25,116 bases of DNA, from assembly GCA_030615655.1 (NCBI GenBank), contig JAUWYU010000004.1:1-25116 (forward strand), read 5' to 3'. The stretch is from Dehalococcoidia bacterium. GTDB lineage: Bacteria; Chloroflexota; Dehalococcoidia; Dehalococcoidales; RBG-16-60-22. The notes below the pieces were generated by a model, which was not told where the DNA came from, searched no databases, and saw only the letters and a list, made by a program, of their open reading frames with translations. Shown here piece by piece: positions 1-6,242 of the stretch; the first letter of the stretch is position 1, and every line of letters starts with the position of its first letter. Made by a program: the position numbers and the translations under genes.

Positions 1-87
1 TCAATTCTTCTTCAAGGGAAGGGGAAGAAAAGGCCTCTGAATGTGATTGTATGAGCAGTGAAAAACCAGTGATAGCGTTGTTTAATT

Positions 88-116
88 TTGACACATTCAC
101 TATTACTTACTATAAT
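88..116 (+). promoter_or_regulatory. Consensus sigma70 promoter of the tRNA pair
   Basis: TTGACA at 88-93 and TATAAT at 111-116 are separated by exactly 17 bp, a full match to the housekeeping promoter consensus. Transcription would start near 123, just before tRNA-Gln. Bases 1-87 upstream show no recognisable gene; a short open frame ending in TGA at 52-54 could be the tail of a gene outside the window, but it is too short to name. Confidence 0.85.
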
Positions 117-126
117 TTTAATGCGC

Positions 127-200
127 TGGGGAGTCGTCTAGTGGTAGGACAGCGGACTCTGGATCCGCCAGCGAAGGTTCGAATCCTTCCTCCCCAGCCA
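127..200 (+). tRNA. tRNA-Gln (anticodon CTG)
   Basis: The acceptor stem TGGGGAG (127-133) pairs with CTCCCCA (190-196), followed by discriminator G197 and an encoded CCA (198-200). The anticodon stem GCGGA/TCCGC encloses the loop CTCTGGA, giving anticodon CTG, which reads CAG (Gln). The T-arm carries the usual GGTTCGAATCC. It shares one promoter and terminator with tRNA-Glu, 12 bp downstream. Confidence 0.97.
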
Positions 201-212
201 GGGTTAACAAGT

Positions 213-288
213 GGCGCATTCGTCTAGCGGTTAGGACACCGCCCTCTCAAGGCGGAGATCACGGGTTCGAATCCCGTATGCGCTACCA
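213..288 (+). tRNA. tRNA-Glu (anticodon CTC)
   Basis: The acceptor stem GGCGCAT (213-219) pairs with ATGCGCT (278-284), with one G-T pair at the end, then discriminator A285 and encoded CCA 286-288. The stem CCGCC/GGCGG encloses loop CTCTCAA, so the anticodon is CTC, reading GAG (Glu). The T-arm is ACGGGTTCGAATCCCGT. The 3' end is next to a tyrosine-recombinase remnant, which suggests this tRNA was an attachment site. Confidence 0.97.
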
Positions 289-300
289 AAGTCACTTTAC

Positions 301-347
301 CCGCCTATTTTGAAGCTAAATCAAGAGGATAGGTGGTTTATTTTTTG
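301..347 (+). terminator. Rho-independent terminator after the tRNA pair
   Basis: CCGCCTAT (301-308) pairs with ATAGGTGG (329-336) in an 8-bp stem with one G-T pair and a 20-nt loop. It is followed by a T-rich tract (337-346, nine T and one A). It lies 12 nt after the CCA of tRNA-Glu and overlaps the stop end of the opposing integrase remnant. Confidence 0.7.
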
Positions 348-463
348 GATTTTGCTAACATTTTGCTAACGGACAGATTCTCCATCCCTTTGCTCAATAG
401 CTTGTTAAAACTCTCCGCAGCAGCTTCCTGTATGCCCGGGGCTACATAGCTGGCGGTGCCTGC
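338..463 (-). pseudogene. Tyrosine recombinase (phage/ICE integrase), C-terminal remnant
   Basis: Read on the minus strand, the frame ending in TAA at 338-340 encodes about 40 residues that include TASYVAPGIQEAAAESF and end in VSKMLAKSKK. This resembles the region just after the catalytic Tyr-x-His-Val/Ala-Pro motif of tyrosine recombinases (typically TYSHVAPG-QEAAA), plus the tail common in tRNA-targeted integrases. The usual YSHV is read here as ASYV. The frame is closed upstream by TAA at 464-466, so nearly the whole catalytic domain is missing. Its place directly at the 3' end of tRNA-Glu, pointing toward the tRNA, is the normal geometry for an element integrated there. It is a dead relic; the element's far end is not visible in this window. 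Confidence 0.6.
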
Positions 464-751
464 TTACGTTTGTATTCGCATAAGTGTACCAACAGGGTTA
501 CCCGGTTGATTACCTTTCATCGATTCCCATGGCAACAATTAACTCGATACCTTTATCTTCCTCGACGTGCGCAGTTAAAATAGGATTGAGGACCGCATAC
601 AGGGGCAAGGTAAGATAAATTTAAATACTCCCACCAGACGATCTATTGTCTTGGCCTTACTATTACCCCTCGAAAAAAGCCAAGGGGATATCCGTTAATC
701 CTTTCCTTTCTTTTTCCCGGATTACGTCTGTCCCATCAATGTCGGGCATTT
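464..751. other. Gene-free stretch with decayed sequence
   Basis: No intact gene is seen. On the minus strand a 36-codon open stretch (510-620, stop at 510-512) reads like coding sequence, with residues such as PILTAHVEEDKGIELIVAMG. It has stops on both sides and no family is recognised, so it may be another fragment of the decayed element. CCCCT (666-670) and AGGGG (683-687) can form a weak hairpin downstream of the minus-strand diaphorase operon, without a convincing T tract. Confidence 0.35.
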
Positions 752-1456
752 TTATCTTAGTGCTTTAGCCCCGGCATAACGCCCGCAGTTAAAGCCTTCA
801 CCCAGCCGGCACCATGCACAACTATCCGGCACTTCTTCCGTTATCATAAGCTGTGATTCGCATTTTCCACAGAGATATTCCTCACCGGGCTTCATGGGGC
901 CGTCACACGGCGTGATGGTCATAGGACAAAGCTGGATGCAGTAATCACATTGCTTGCAGAACTCCTGACGCATATTGAGGGGGCGTTCTACATGGCGGTT
1001 TTTACCCCGTCCGACAAAGCCAAGGGCGTTGGCATGCCACAGTTCCGCGCAGGCGCGAACGCAGCGCCCGCATAAAACACAGTTGCTGTTCCTGAACGGA
1101 TAGCGTACCTTCTTAACACCACAGCGGACTGCGATATCCTGAATAGCGCGGGAATTCGGGGCCTCTGCAACCAGCAGCTCGGCAATATTATGGCGAAGCC
1201 TCTTGATTCTATCCGTGTTGCTCCTGATTACCATGCCTTCCTGCACTTTCAGTGTACAGGAGGTAGTTACTATCGAGCGGCCATTGGTGACGTGCTCGAC
1301 GATACAGAGCCGGCAGTCTCCAATGTCCGAAAGACCCGGGACATGGCACAGGTGGGTGATACAGATGCCGTATTCTATAGCCACTTCAAGTACGCTGGAC
1401 CCCTTAGGGGCCTGAATACCAGCGCCGTCAATGTTAACGGTTACATAATGCAACAT
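752..1456 (-). CDS. NuoG/HndD N-terminal-like iron-sulfur protein (2Fe-2S plus two 4Fe-4S)
   Basis: This 234-residue soluble electron-transfer subunit is the last gene of the operon. Residues 1-75 form a plant-type 2Fe-2S domain with Cys37, Cys48, Cys51 and Cys67. A ferredoxin-like pair follows with Cys126/129/132/136 and Cys167/170/173/177. NuoG-family proteins normally have a His-Cys3 4Fe-4S motif between these domains; here that segment (about 89-112) retains only one Cys, so this cluster is probably absent. The protein ends where NuoG, NAD-linked formate dehydrogenase or Fe-Fe hydrogenase would begin the large catalytic domain. Instead it has a Cys-rich tail: Cys184, Cys196/199, Cys213/216 and Cys224. 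The start is supported by GAGGTGAAAC before ATG, 11 bp after the stop of the NuoF-like gene. It probably links the diaphorase to a separate catalytic subunit. Confidence 0.85.
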   Translation of the reverse strand: MLHYVTVNIDGAGIQAPKGSSVLEVAIEYGICITHLCHVPGLSDIGDCRLCIVEHVTNGRSIVTTSCTLKVQEGMVIRSNTDRIKRLRHNIAELLVAEAPNSRAIQDIAVRCGVKKVRYPFRNSNCVLCGRCVRACAELWHANALGFVGRGKNRHVERPLNMRQEFCKQCDYCIQLCPMTITPCDGPMKPGEEYLCGKCESQLMITEEVPDSCAWCRLGEGFNCGRYAGAKALR

Positions 1457-1467
1457 GTTTCACCTCA

Positions 1468-3321
1468 TTATTTAACCTGAATTGCTTCGAACTTACATTC
1501 ACTGCGGCAAATCCCGCATTTCTGGCAAAGCGCGGGATCAATTACGTGTACCTCTTTTTTCTTACCGCTGATGGCACCATGTATGCAGGCCCGCTTGCAG
1601 ACTCCGCAGCCGTTACATTTCTCCGGGTCGATGGAATACTCGATGAGAGCCTTGCATACGCCGGCGGGACATTCACTATTACTAATGTGTGCTTCGTATT
1701 CCTCACGGAAATAACGCAACGTGGAAAGCACGGGATTCGCTGCAGTCTTCCCCAGCCCGCAAAGCGATGTTTGAGTAACCGTGTCAGCTAATTCTTCGAG
1801 GAGGTATATCTGTTCGAGAGTACCGCGACCTTCAGTGATATCGGTGATAATATCGAGCATACGGTCTATCCCCAACCGGCAGGGAACGCACATGCCGCAC
1901 GACTCATCCTGTAAGAACGTAAGGAAGTATTTGGCCACATCTACCATACAGGAGGATTCGTCCATGACTACCATGCCACCGGAGCCTACCATCGAACCTG
2001 CCTCGAAAAGCACATCGAAGTCGACTGGCAGGTCGAATTTATCAACAGGTAAACAGCCACCGGACGGGCCTCCGGTCTGGACCGCTTTGATAGCTTTGCC
2101 ATTCGTGGCTCCACCACCGATATCGAACACAATAGTACGTATAGATGTGCCCATGGCAACTTCGACGAGTCCGGTATTTTTAATGCGACCGGTGAGCGCA
2201 AGGATTTTCGTACCCTTGCTCCCTTTGGTTCCCCTGGAAGCAAACCAGCTGGCGCCGTTCAGTATTATGGAGGGGATGTTAGCCCATGTTTCGACATTGT
2301 TGAGTGTCGTCGGTTTGTGCCATAGACCGTCAACCACGGTGTGTACATCCTTGGGGCGTGGTTCGCCTACTTTACCCTCTAGCGAAGCCATGAGCGCAGT
2401 CGATTCCCCACACACGAATGCACCTCCACCCCTGGCAACGTCAACGTCGAATGAAAATGATGACCCCAGGATATCTTCACCGAGGAGACCAAACTTTCTG
2501 GCCTGCTGTACGGCTAACCGGGCATGTTTCACCGCCAGAGGATATTCATTACGAACATAGATATAGCCCTTTGTGGCGCCGATGGCGTAAGCGCCAATCA
2601 TCATGCCCTCAAGGACTAGATGCGGGTTGCCTTCCAACACGCAACGGTCCATAAACGCACCGGGGTCGCCTTCGTCCGCATTGCAGATGACATATTTCTC
2701 GTCACCCGAAGCTTCACTGCACTCCGTCCACTTGCGCCAGGTGGGGAAACCACCACCCCCCCGGCCCCTTAAACCGGATACTTTAATTTCATGGATAATT
2801 TCCTCAGGAGATAAGCTATCGATAGCTTTAGCCAGCGCCGTATAACCGCCGACGGCAATGTAATCCTCTATGGAGCAGGGATTGACCTCTTTGTTCTGGG
2901 ATAGCAACTGGCGGTCCTGTGCCTTGTAGAAAGGAATTTCCGACTCGGTACGGATCTTTTTACCGGAAACCGGGTCAGGGTAAAGCAACCTTTCGATGAC
3001 CTCGCCATTCTGCAGGGTTTTGGTAACGATGTCATTTGCATCCTTGGGTGTTATATGACAATAAAAGACGTTGCCCGGTTCTATGACGGCAACAGGGCCC
3101 TGCTCACAGAAACCGTGGCATCCGGTTATACGTAAACGGACTGGGGAATCCATTTGCTGCTTGAGTAATTCCTGATTTATGGCATCGATGACGTCCTGGC
3201 TGCGTGACGCCTTGCATCCCGTATCGCCGCATATGATGAGTGTTTTATTTATCTTCTTTCTATCGAGGAGAAGCTGCTTCCCCATAGCCTCCAGGTCTTC
3301 TTTACTGGCGAGCCTAGGCAT
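1468..3321 (-). CDS. nuoF: NADH-binding diaphorase subunit, NuoF/HndC type
   Basis: This 617-residue subunit binds NAD(P)H and FMN. In order: a thioredoxin-like 2Fe-2S domain with Cys31, Cys36, Cys68 and Cys72; the NuoF core with the glycine-rich FMN/NADH motif GLRGRGGGGFPTWRKW (183-198) and GGGAFVCGES (298-307); an SLBB region (about 375-450); the N3-type 4Fe-4S site with Cys475/478/481 and Cys521; and a C-terminal two-cluster ferredoxin with Cys569/572/575/579 and Cys599/602/605/609. Respiratory NuoF lacks the terminal domains; this layout is that of HndC-like subunits of soluble hydrogenases and formate dehydrogenases, some of which bifurcate electrons between ferredoxin and NAD. The gene overlaps the NuoE-like gene by 8 bp and has AGGAGGT inside the upstream gene's end, so translation is likely coupled. 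Confidence 0.95.
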   Translation of the reverse strand: MPRLASKEDLEAMGKQLLLDRKKINKTLIICGDTGCKASRSQDVIDAINQELLKQQMDSPVRLRITGCHGFCEQGPVAVIEPGNVFYCHITPKDANDIVTKTLQNGEVIERLLYPDPVSGKKIRTESEIPFYKAQDRQLLSQNKEVNPCSIEDYIAVGGYTALAKAIDSLSPEEIIHEIKVSGLRGRGGGGFPTWRKWTECSEASGDEKYVICNADEGDPGAFMDRCVLEGNPHLVLEGMMIGAYAIGATKGYIYVRNEYPLAVKHARLAVQQARKFGLLGEDILGSSFSFDVDVARGGGAFVCGESTALMASLEGKVGEPRPKDVHTVVDGLWHKPTTLNNVETWANIPSIILNGASWFASRGTKGSKGTKILALTGRIKNTGLVEVAMGTSIRTIVFDIGGGATNGKAIKAVQTGGPSGGCLPVDKFDLPVDFDVLFEAGSMVGSGGMVVMDESSCMVDVAKYFLTFLQDESCGMCVPCRLGIDRMLDIITDITEGRGTLEQIYLLEELADTVTQTSLCGLGKTAANPVLSTLRYFREEYEAHISNSECPAGVCKALIEYSIDPEKCNGCGVCKRACIHGAISGKKKEVHVIDPALCQKCGICRSECKFEAIQVK

Positions 3322-3796
3322 ACTTGACCTCCTCTCTTTCTTTACGGCTAAGCGAGTTTAAAAATTTCCGGAGCTTCGCGGGGGTCATGCGGTGATGGTA
3401 TGACTCGTTTTCAGAGGCGATTGGCCCCAGGGCGCACGCTCCCAGGCAATTGACATGTTCGATAGAAAACATACCGTCATCGGTTACCTCACCAGGTTTG
3501 ATACCCAGTTGGCTCACGGCTTGGTCCAGAAGGAGTTGGGCACCACGGACATGACACGCGGTGCCGTTGCATATTGTTATCACGTATTTCCCACTCGGTT
3601 TGAGTGTAAAAGCTGTGTAAAAGGAGGCCACCCGGTAGACCTCTATAAGGGGTACGCCCAGAGTTTTCGATATTTCTCTCATGGCTCCCTCAGGTATGTA
3701 TCCGTAGCTTTCCTGTACGTCGTGCAGTACTTCAATTAATTGATGGGGCTGGCTGTTACGTCCTTTCAGTATAGACTCCAGCTTTGACAGATTCAT
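3314..3796 (-). CDS. nuoE: Thioredoxin-like 2Fe-2S subunit, NuoE/HndA type
   Basis: This 160-residue protein opens the operon. After a helical N-terminal region (1-68) it carries the family's 2Fe-2S ligands Cys76, Cys81, Cys117 and Cys121 in the spacing C-x4-C and C-x3-C (CNGTAC and CLGAC). Length and motif order are normal for NuoE. It would form a heterodimer with the NuoF-like subunit and pass electrons from FMN. The start is well supported by AAAGGAGG 5 nt before ATG. The three genes run nuoE-nuoF-nuoG-like with overlaps or gaps of at most 11 bp. They diverge from a LuxR-type regulator that probably controls them. Confidence 0.95.
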   Translation of the reverse strand: MNLSKLESILKGRNSQPHQLIEVLHDVQESYGYIPEGAMREISKTLGVPLIEVYRVASFYTAFTLKPSGKYVITICNGTACHVRGAQLLLDQAVSQLGIKPGEVTDDGMFSIEHVNCLGACALGPIASENESYHHRMTPAKLRKFLNSLSRKEREEVKYA

Positions 3797-3978
3797 GGAA
3801 ACCTCCTTTGATAAATCTAAAGAAGATTTACCAGTTGACTTTACTTATTTTATAATGTAATCTAAGGGTAGTAAATACTGAATAAATACTAATATATTGC
3901 CTATAATAAATGGTTACTATATATAATTAATTAGTGCCAGTTTAATGCATATAAAAAATAGGCAAAAGGGAAGCACTT
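3797..3978. promoter_or_regulatory. Divergent regulatory region between the diaphorase operon and its regulator
   Basis: This 182-bp region is much more AT-rich than the flanking genes and must hold promoters for both directions. TATAAT-like boxes occur on the plus strand at 3902-3907 and 3922-3927, the latter with TTGCCT at 3897-3902 at a long 19-bp spacing. The minus strand has a plausible but weak TTTACT/TATAAA pair reading toward nuoE. No single promoter is clear-cut, which fits activator-dependent control. Confidence 0.5.
3872..3890 (+). repeat. Direct repeat of TAAATACT, candidate operator
   Basis: TAAATACT occurs at 3872-3879 and again at 3883-3890, 11 bp apart start to start, about one helical turn. 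Both copies would therefore face the same side of the helix. The pair lies near the nuoE side of the divergent region. It is a candidate binding site for the adjacent LuxR-type regulator; this is an inference from position and spacing, and the sequence is AT-rich enough that chance is possible. Confidence 0.4.
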
Positions 3979-4959
3979 ATGGCTAAAAAGAAGGTTGTAT
4001 CAAACGATAATAATGATGATATAAGGTTCCCTAATACAGAACTAGCCCGGCTCTGGCGAATTCCGTTCAGTGACGAGACCGAGCAACCAAAGGTTGAAAA
4101 CGCGCTCCGCGAGCGTATAAAGGAGCTGAACTGTCTCTACGGGGTATCACAGCTGGCCGAGCGTCATTTAAATTCACTCGACAATCTGCTTGAAGAGCTG
4201 GTCAACTTTATACCCCATTCATGGCAGTATCCGGATATTACCTGCGCAAGGATTGTCTTTAAAGAAAACACGTATAAGAGTGAAGGATTCAAAGTCACGG
4301 AATGGCGGCAGTCTTCACGGATTTATGTTTACAGCGAGCCGGTAGGTGAAGTAGCGATGTTCTATCTGGAAGAATGCCCACCTACTGATGAAGGCCCTTT
4401 CCTTGCGGAAGAACGCGCTCTACTGGATGCACTGGCGGACCAGATTGGCACTATCGCGACACGTATTTCTGCCGAACTGGAATTGCAGGATATCAACAAA
4501 CAACTGAGACTGGAGCGGAAGGCCTTACAGGAGTCGAACACGGCTCTTCGAATGGTTTTAACCAAGATCGAGGAAGAAAAAAATGAAATCTATAGGAATA
4601 TTAAAACGAACGTCGATAAAGTCCTGATGCCTATTTTACTGGCTCTGGCTTTGGAACTACCTCAAACACAAAGTAAATATATCGAGATGCTCAAGACGAA
4701 CCTGGAGGAAATTACATCACAGTTTGTCAGGCATCTATCGAATTCATACCATTCGCTGACACCGATGGAAATAACAATTTGTAACATGATACGGAATGGT
4801 ATGAGAACCAAGGAAATAGCCCAGATAAGAGCTGTATCCACAGCCACTATCAACCGTCACCGGGAAAATATACGGCGAAAGCTTAAAATCACCAACGATG
4901 ATGTCAATCTTGCTACGTACCTGCAGTCAAGTATGTGGGAAGAAGAGACGAAGTCTTAA
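3979..4959 (+). CDS. GAF-like/LuxR-family transcriptional regulator
   Basis: This 326-residue cytoplasmic regulator has three parts. Residues about 50-165 resemble the GAF-like sensor segment found in anaerobes' signalling proteins (LYGVSQLAERH, then WQYPDITCARIVF, then EGPFLAEERALLDALADQIG). Residues about 168-206 are charged and heptad-like, probably a coiled coil that supports dimerisation. Residues 259-318 form a LuxR/GerE helix-turn-helix (LTPMEITICNMI, TKEIAQI, STATINRHRENIRRKL). No receiver Asp pocket or kinase is present, so it is a one-component regulator whose ligand is unknown. AAAGGGA precedes the ATG. Divergence from the diaphorase operon makes that operon the likely target; the downstream cupin is another possibility. 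Confidence 0.85.
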   Translation: MAKKKVVSNDNNDDIRFPNTELARLWRIPFSDETEQPKVENALRERIKELNCLYGVSQLAERHLNSLDNLLEELVNFIPHSWQYPDITCARIVFKENTYKSEGFKVTEWRQSSRIYVYSEPVGEVAMFYLEECPPTDEGPFLAEERALLDALADQIGTIATRISAELELQDINKQLRLERKALQESNTALRMVLTKIEEEKNEIYRNIKTNVDKVLMPILLALALELPQTQSKYIEMLKTNLEEITSQFVRHLSNSYHSLTPMEITICNMIRNGMRTKEIAQIRAVSTATINRHRENIRRKLKITNDDVNLATYLQSSMWEEETKS

Positions 4960-4983
4960 ACGGATGAAGCTTTTAACTCTAAT

Positions 4984-5148
4984 TTATACCTGCAAATTAG
5001 GTTGGGTAATATAAGTATACCTGATGCCAAAATTCATTTCTGGGAAATAGTTTTTACTATCAAATAATAGTCTTGGCGTAAATGGGGGGAAAATATTAAA
5101 AGCCAGAGGTTCTCTGATAATATATTTACTGTATTTTGTTTCAGCCAT
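4984..5148 (-). pseudogene. Truncated paralogue of the adjacent cupin gene
   Basis: A 54-residue frame starts at ATG 5146-5148, with AAAGGAGA about 10 nt upstream inside the end of the cupin gene. Its N-terminus (MAETKYSKYIIREP) matches that of the cupin just upstream (MAASRYEKYVIRKP), and the rest (NYFPEMNFGIRYTYIT) looks like the first part of a cupin domain. It stops before any metal-binding His motif, and no homologous continuation is visible up to the regulator's stop at 4959. It is most likely a tandem duplicate with its 3' part lost. Longer starts (up to 5232) would only overlap the cupin gene. CTAATTT/AAATTAG (4979-5000) forms a weak hairpin over its end. Confidence 0.55.
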
Positions 5149-5152
5149 TTGA

Positions 5153-5674
5153 TTATATTCTCCTTTTCGGCCTACCCTCCAGAGACGCAGGCTGCTGCTT
5201 ATACAAACCAGGTCCGAATGCAGTGCATGCAATCACAACAAACATGCAGGGTCTCTTAACATTCTTCCAGGTTAGTGGGAAATGTGCCAGTCCCGCCGGC
5301 ACATAGACACATGCTGAGGTGTTCAGCACAACTTTTTCCAGCTCCTCTCCCTCACCCAACCAGAACTCGGCTTCCGCTCCCAAATCATTGATATCTTTTG
5401 GGTTTGTCCCCAGAAAGAGAAACATCTCGTCGAAGTCGTGTTTATGCGGTCCGAAAGCACCGGCAGAGCCGGTGCCCACAGTAATATCTCCCGATATGAT
5501 ACCAGACTCGACCCCTATGTTGGATTCTTTTATCAATTTACGGGAGCACCATACCAGGGGTCCCGTATCTACCCGACCCGCCACCTCTATCCTCTCAGGC
5601 ACTACGTGCTGACCATCTTTATCGATAATTGCCGGTTTTCTTATAACGTATTTCTCATATCTCGATGCTGCCAT
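5153..5674 (-). CDS. Cupin-domain protein
   Basis: This 173-residue single-domain cupin is cytoplasmic. Motif 1 is present as His77, His79 and Glu83 with Gly89 (GPHKHDFDEMFLFLG), and motif 2 as PAGLAH with His131, so a 3-His/1-Glu metal site is intact. The long segment between the motifs (about residues 90-120, acidic) is unusual for minimal cupins. The substrate is unknown; such proteins may be metal-dependent isomerases, dioxygenase-like enzymes or sensors. The start is supported by a strong GGGAGGGG just before ATG and a promoter about 35-60 bp upstream. The truncated paralogue begins 4 nt after its stop. Confidence 0.85.
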   Translation of the reverse strand: MAASRYEKYVIRKPAIIDKDGQHVVPERIEVAGRVDTGPLVWCSRKLIKESNIGVESGIISGDITVGTGSAGAFGPHKHDFDEMFLFLGTNPKDINDLGAEAEFWLGEGEELEKVVLNTSACVYVPAGLAHFPLTWKNVKRPCMFVVIACTAFGPGLYKQQPASLEGRPKRRI

Positions 5675-5705
5675 TCACCCCTCCCTTCCTTTTTGAATAT
5701 TAAGA

Positions 5706-5734
5706 AGAATATATTACTACCCCCCCTCTGTCAA
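5706..5734 (-). promoter_or_regulatory. Promoter of the cupin gene
   Basis: On the minus strand TTGACA (plus coordinates 5729-5734) and TATTCT (5706-5711) are 17 bp apart, with a run of seven G in the spacer. Transcription would begin near 5699, about 25 nt before the cupin ATG. Confidence 0.65.
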
Positions 5735-5744
5735 GTTTGGACAG
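5728..5744. promoter_or_regulatory. Inverted repeat over the cupin -35 box, candidate operator
   Basis: CTGTC (5728-5732) and GACAG (5740-5744) form a perfect 5-bp inverted repeat with a 7-bp centre. It overlaps the -35 box, so a dimeric repressor bound here would block the promoter. The binding protein is unknown. Confidence 0.4.
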
Positions 5745-6242
5745 CAACCATAGTTCAAGGAGCTTGCGTGTCCCCTGCGAGAATTTCTATGGCAGAATAC
5801 CAATCGGGTTGAACATCTAGCCAGCAAATTTGCCGGCTCTTGATTAATACGCCACTCGGCAGTAATATCAAGCACCCGGAACCAGTAGACATGAATGAGA
5901 TTGAGAAAATGATACAGAAATACTGCGCCAAAGAAATCTCCATGGTGGCGTATCGCGGAAGCGAGCGAGCTTAAAGGTCTGGCGGTACTGCTGGCCTCCG
6001 ACGCCTCAAGCTATACCACCGGCCAGGTCTTCGCCAAGGACGGTGGTCTTTCCGCCAGATGATAAACTGCCGGGATTTATTATAAAAAAGCGGAATAACC
6101 GGGTAACCGTCAGCCGGTGAACGGCTAGTGCTACTATTGTCAGGCACTACTTTAATTACATGTAAACCCGCTGGGGTCTCCTGATATTTACAAGGACGCG
6201 TTACTTGAAATAGATACGAAAGTATGGCAAGATATTACGCAC
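5745..6242. other. Gene debris upstream of the molybdopterin gene
   Basis: No intact gene is seen in this 498-bp stretch. Coding-like pieces appear on the plus strand in shifting frames: about 5776-5858 (RVEHLASKFAGS), about 5852-5970 (NEIEKMIQKYCAKE), and an SDR tail at 5913-6062, listed separately. A small hairpin TAGTGC/GCACTA lies at 6126-6149. The frame of the molybdopterin gene stays open back to a TAA near 6153 but has no ATG, GTG or TTG there, so the start at 6243 stands. Confidence 0.4.
5913..6062 (+). pseudogene. Short-chain dehydrogenase (SDR), C-terminal remnant
   Basis: The frame ending in TGA at 6060-6062 reads RIAEASELKGLAVLLASD, then YTTGQVFAKDGG. This matches the C-terminal part of classical SDRs (R-x-G-x-P-E-E-L-K-G ... 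TGQ-x-x-x-VDGG). A stop at 5910-5912 and the lack of a Rossmann fold or Tyr-x3-Lys site show that only the tail survives. The debris just upstream does not supply the missing SDR core. It differs in sequence from the two intact SDRs at 20289-21838. Confidence 0.65.

Noticed and set aside
1781..2560. 259-codon plus-strand frame opposite the NuoF-like gene
   Set aside because: It lies fully antisense to a strongly supported gene, is rich in Ser/Pro/Thr as expected from reverse reading, and shows no family motif.
3929..3945. Possible sigma54 promoter (TGGCAC on the minus strand) in the divergent region
   Set aside because: The required GC element about 10 bp downstream is missing, and the regulator is LuxR-type without a sigma54-activator AAA domain.
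5755..5943. 62-codon minus-strand frame upstream of the cupin
   Set aside because: It is opposite coding-like debris on the plus strand, and no ribosome-binding site or family was seen.
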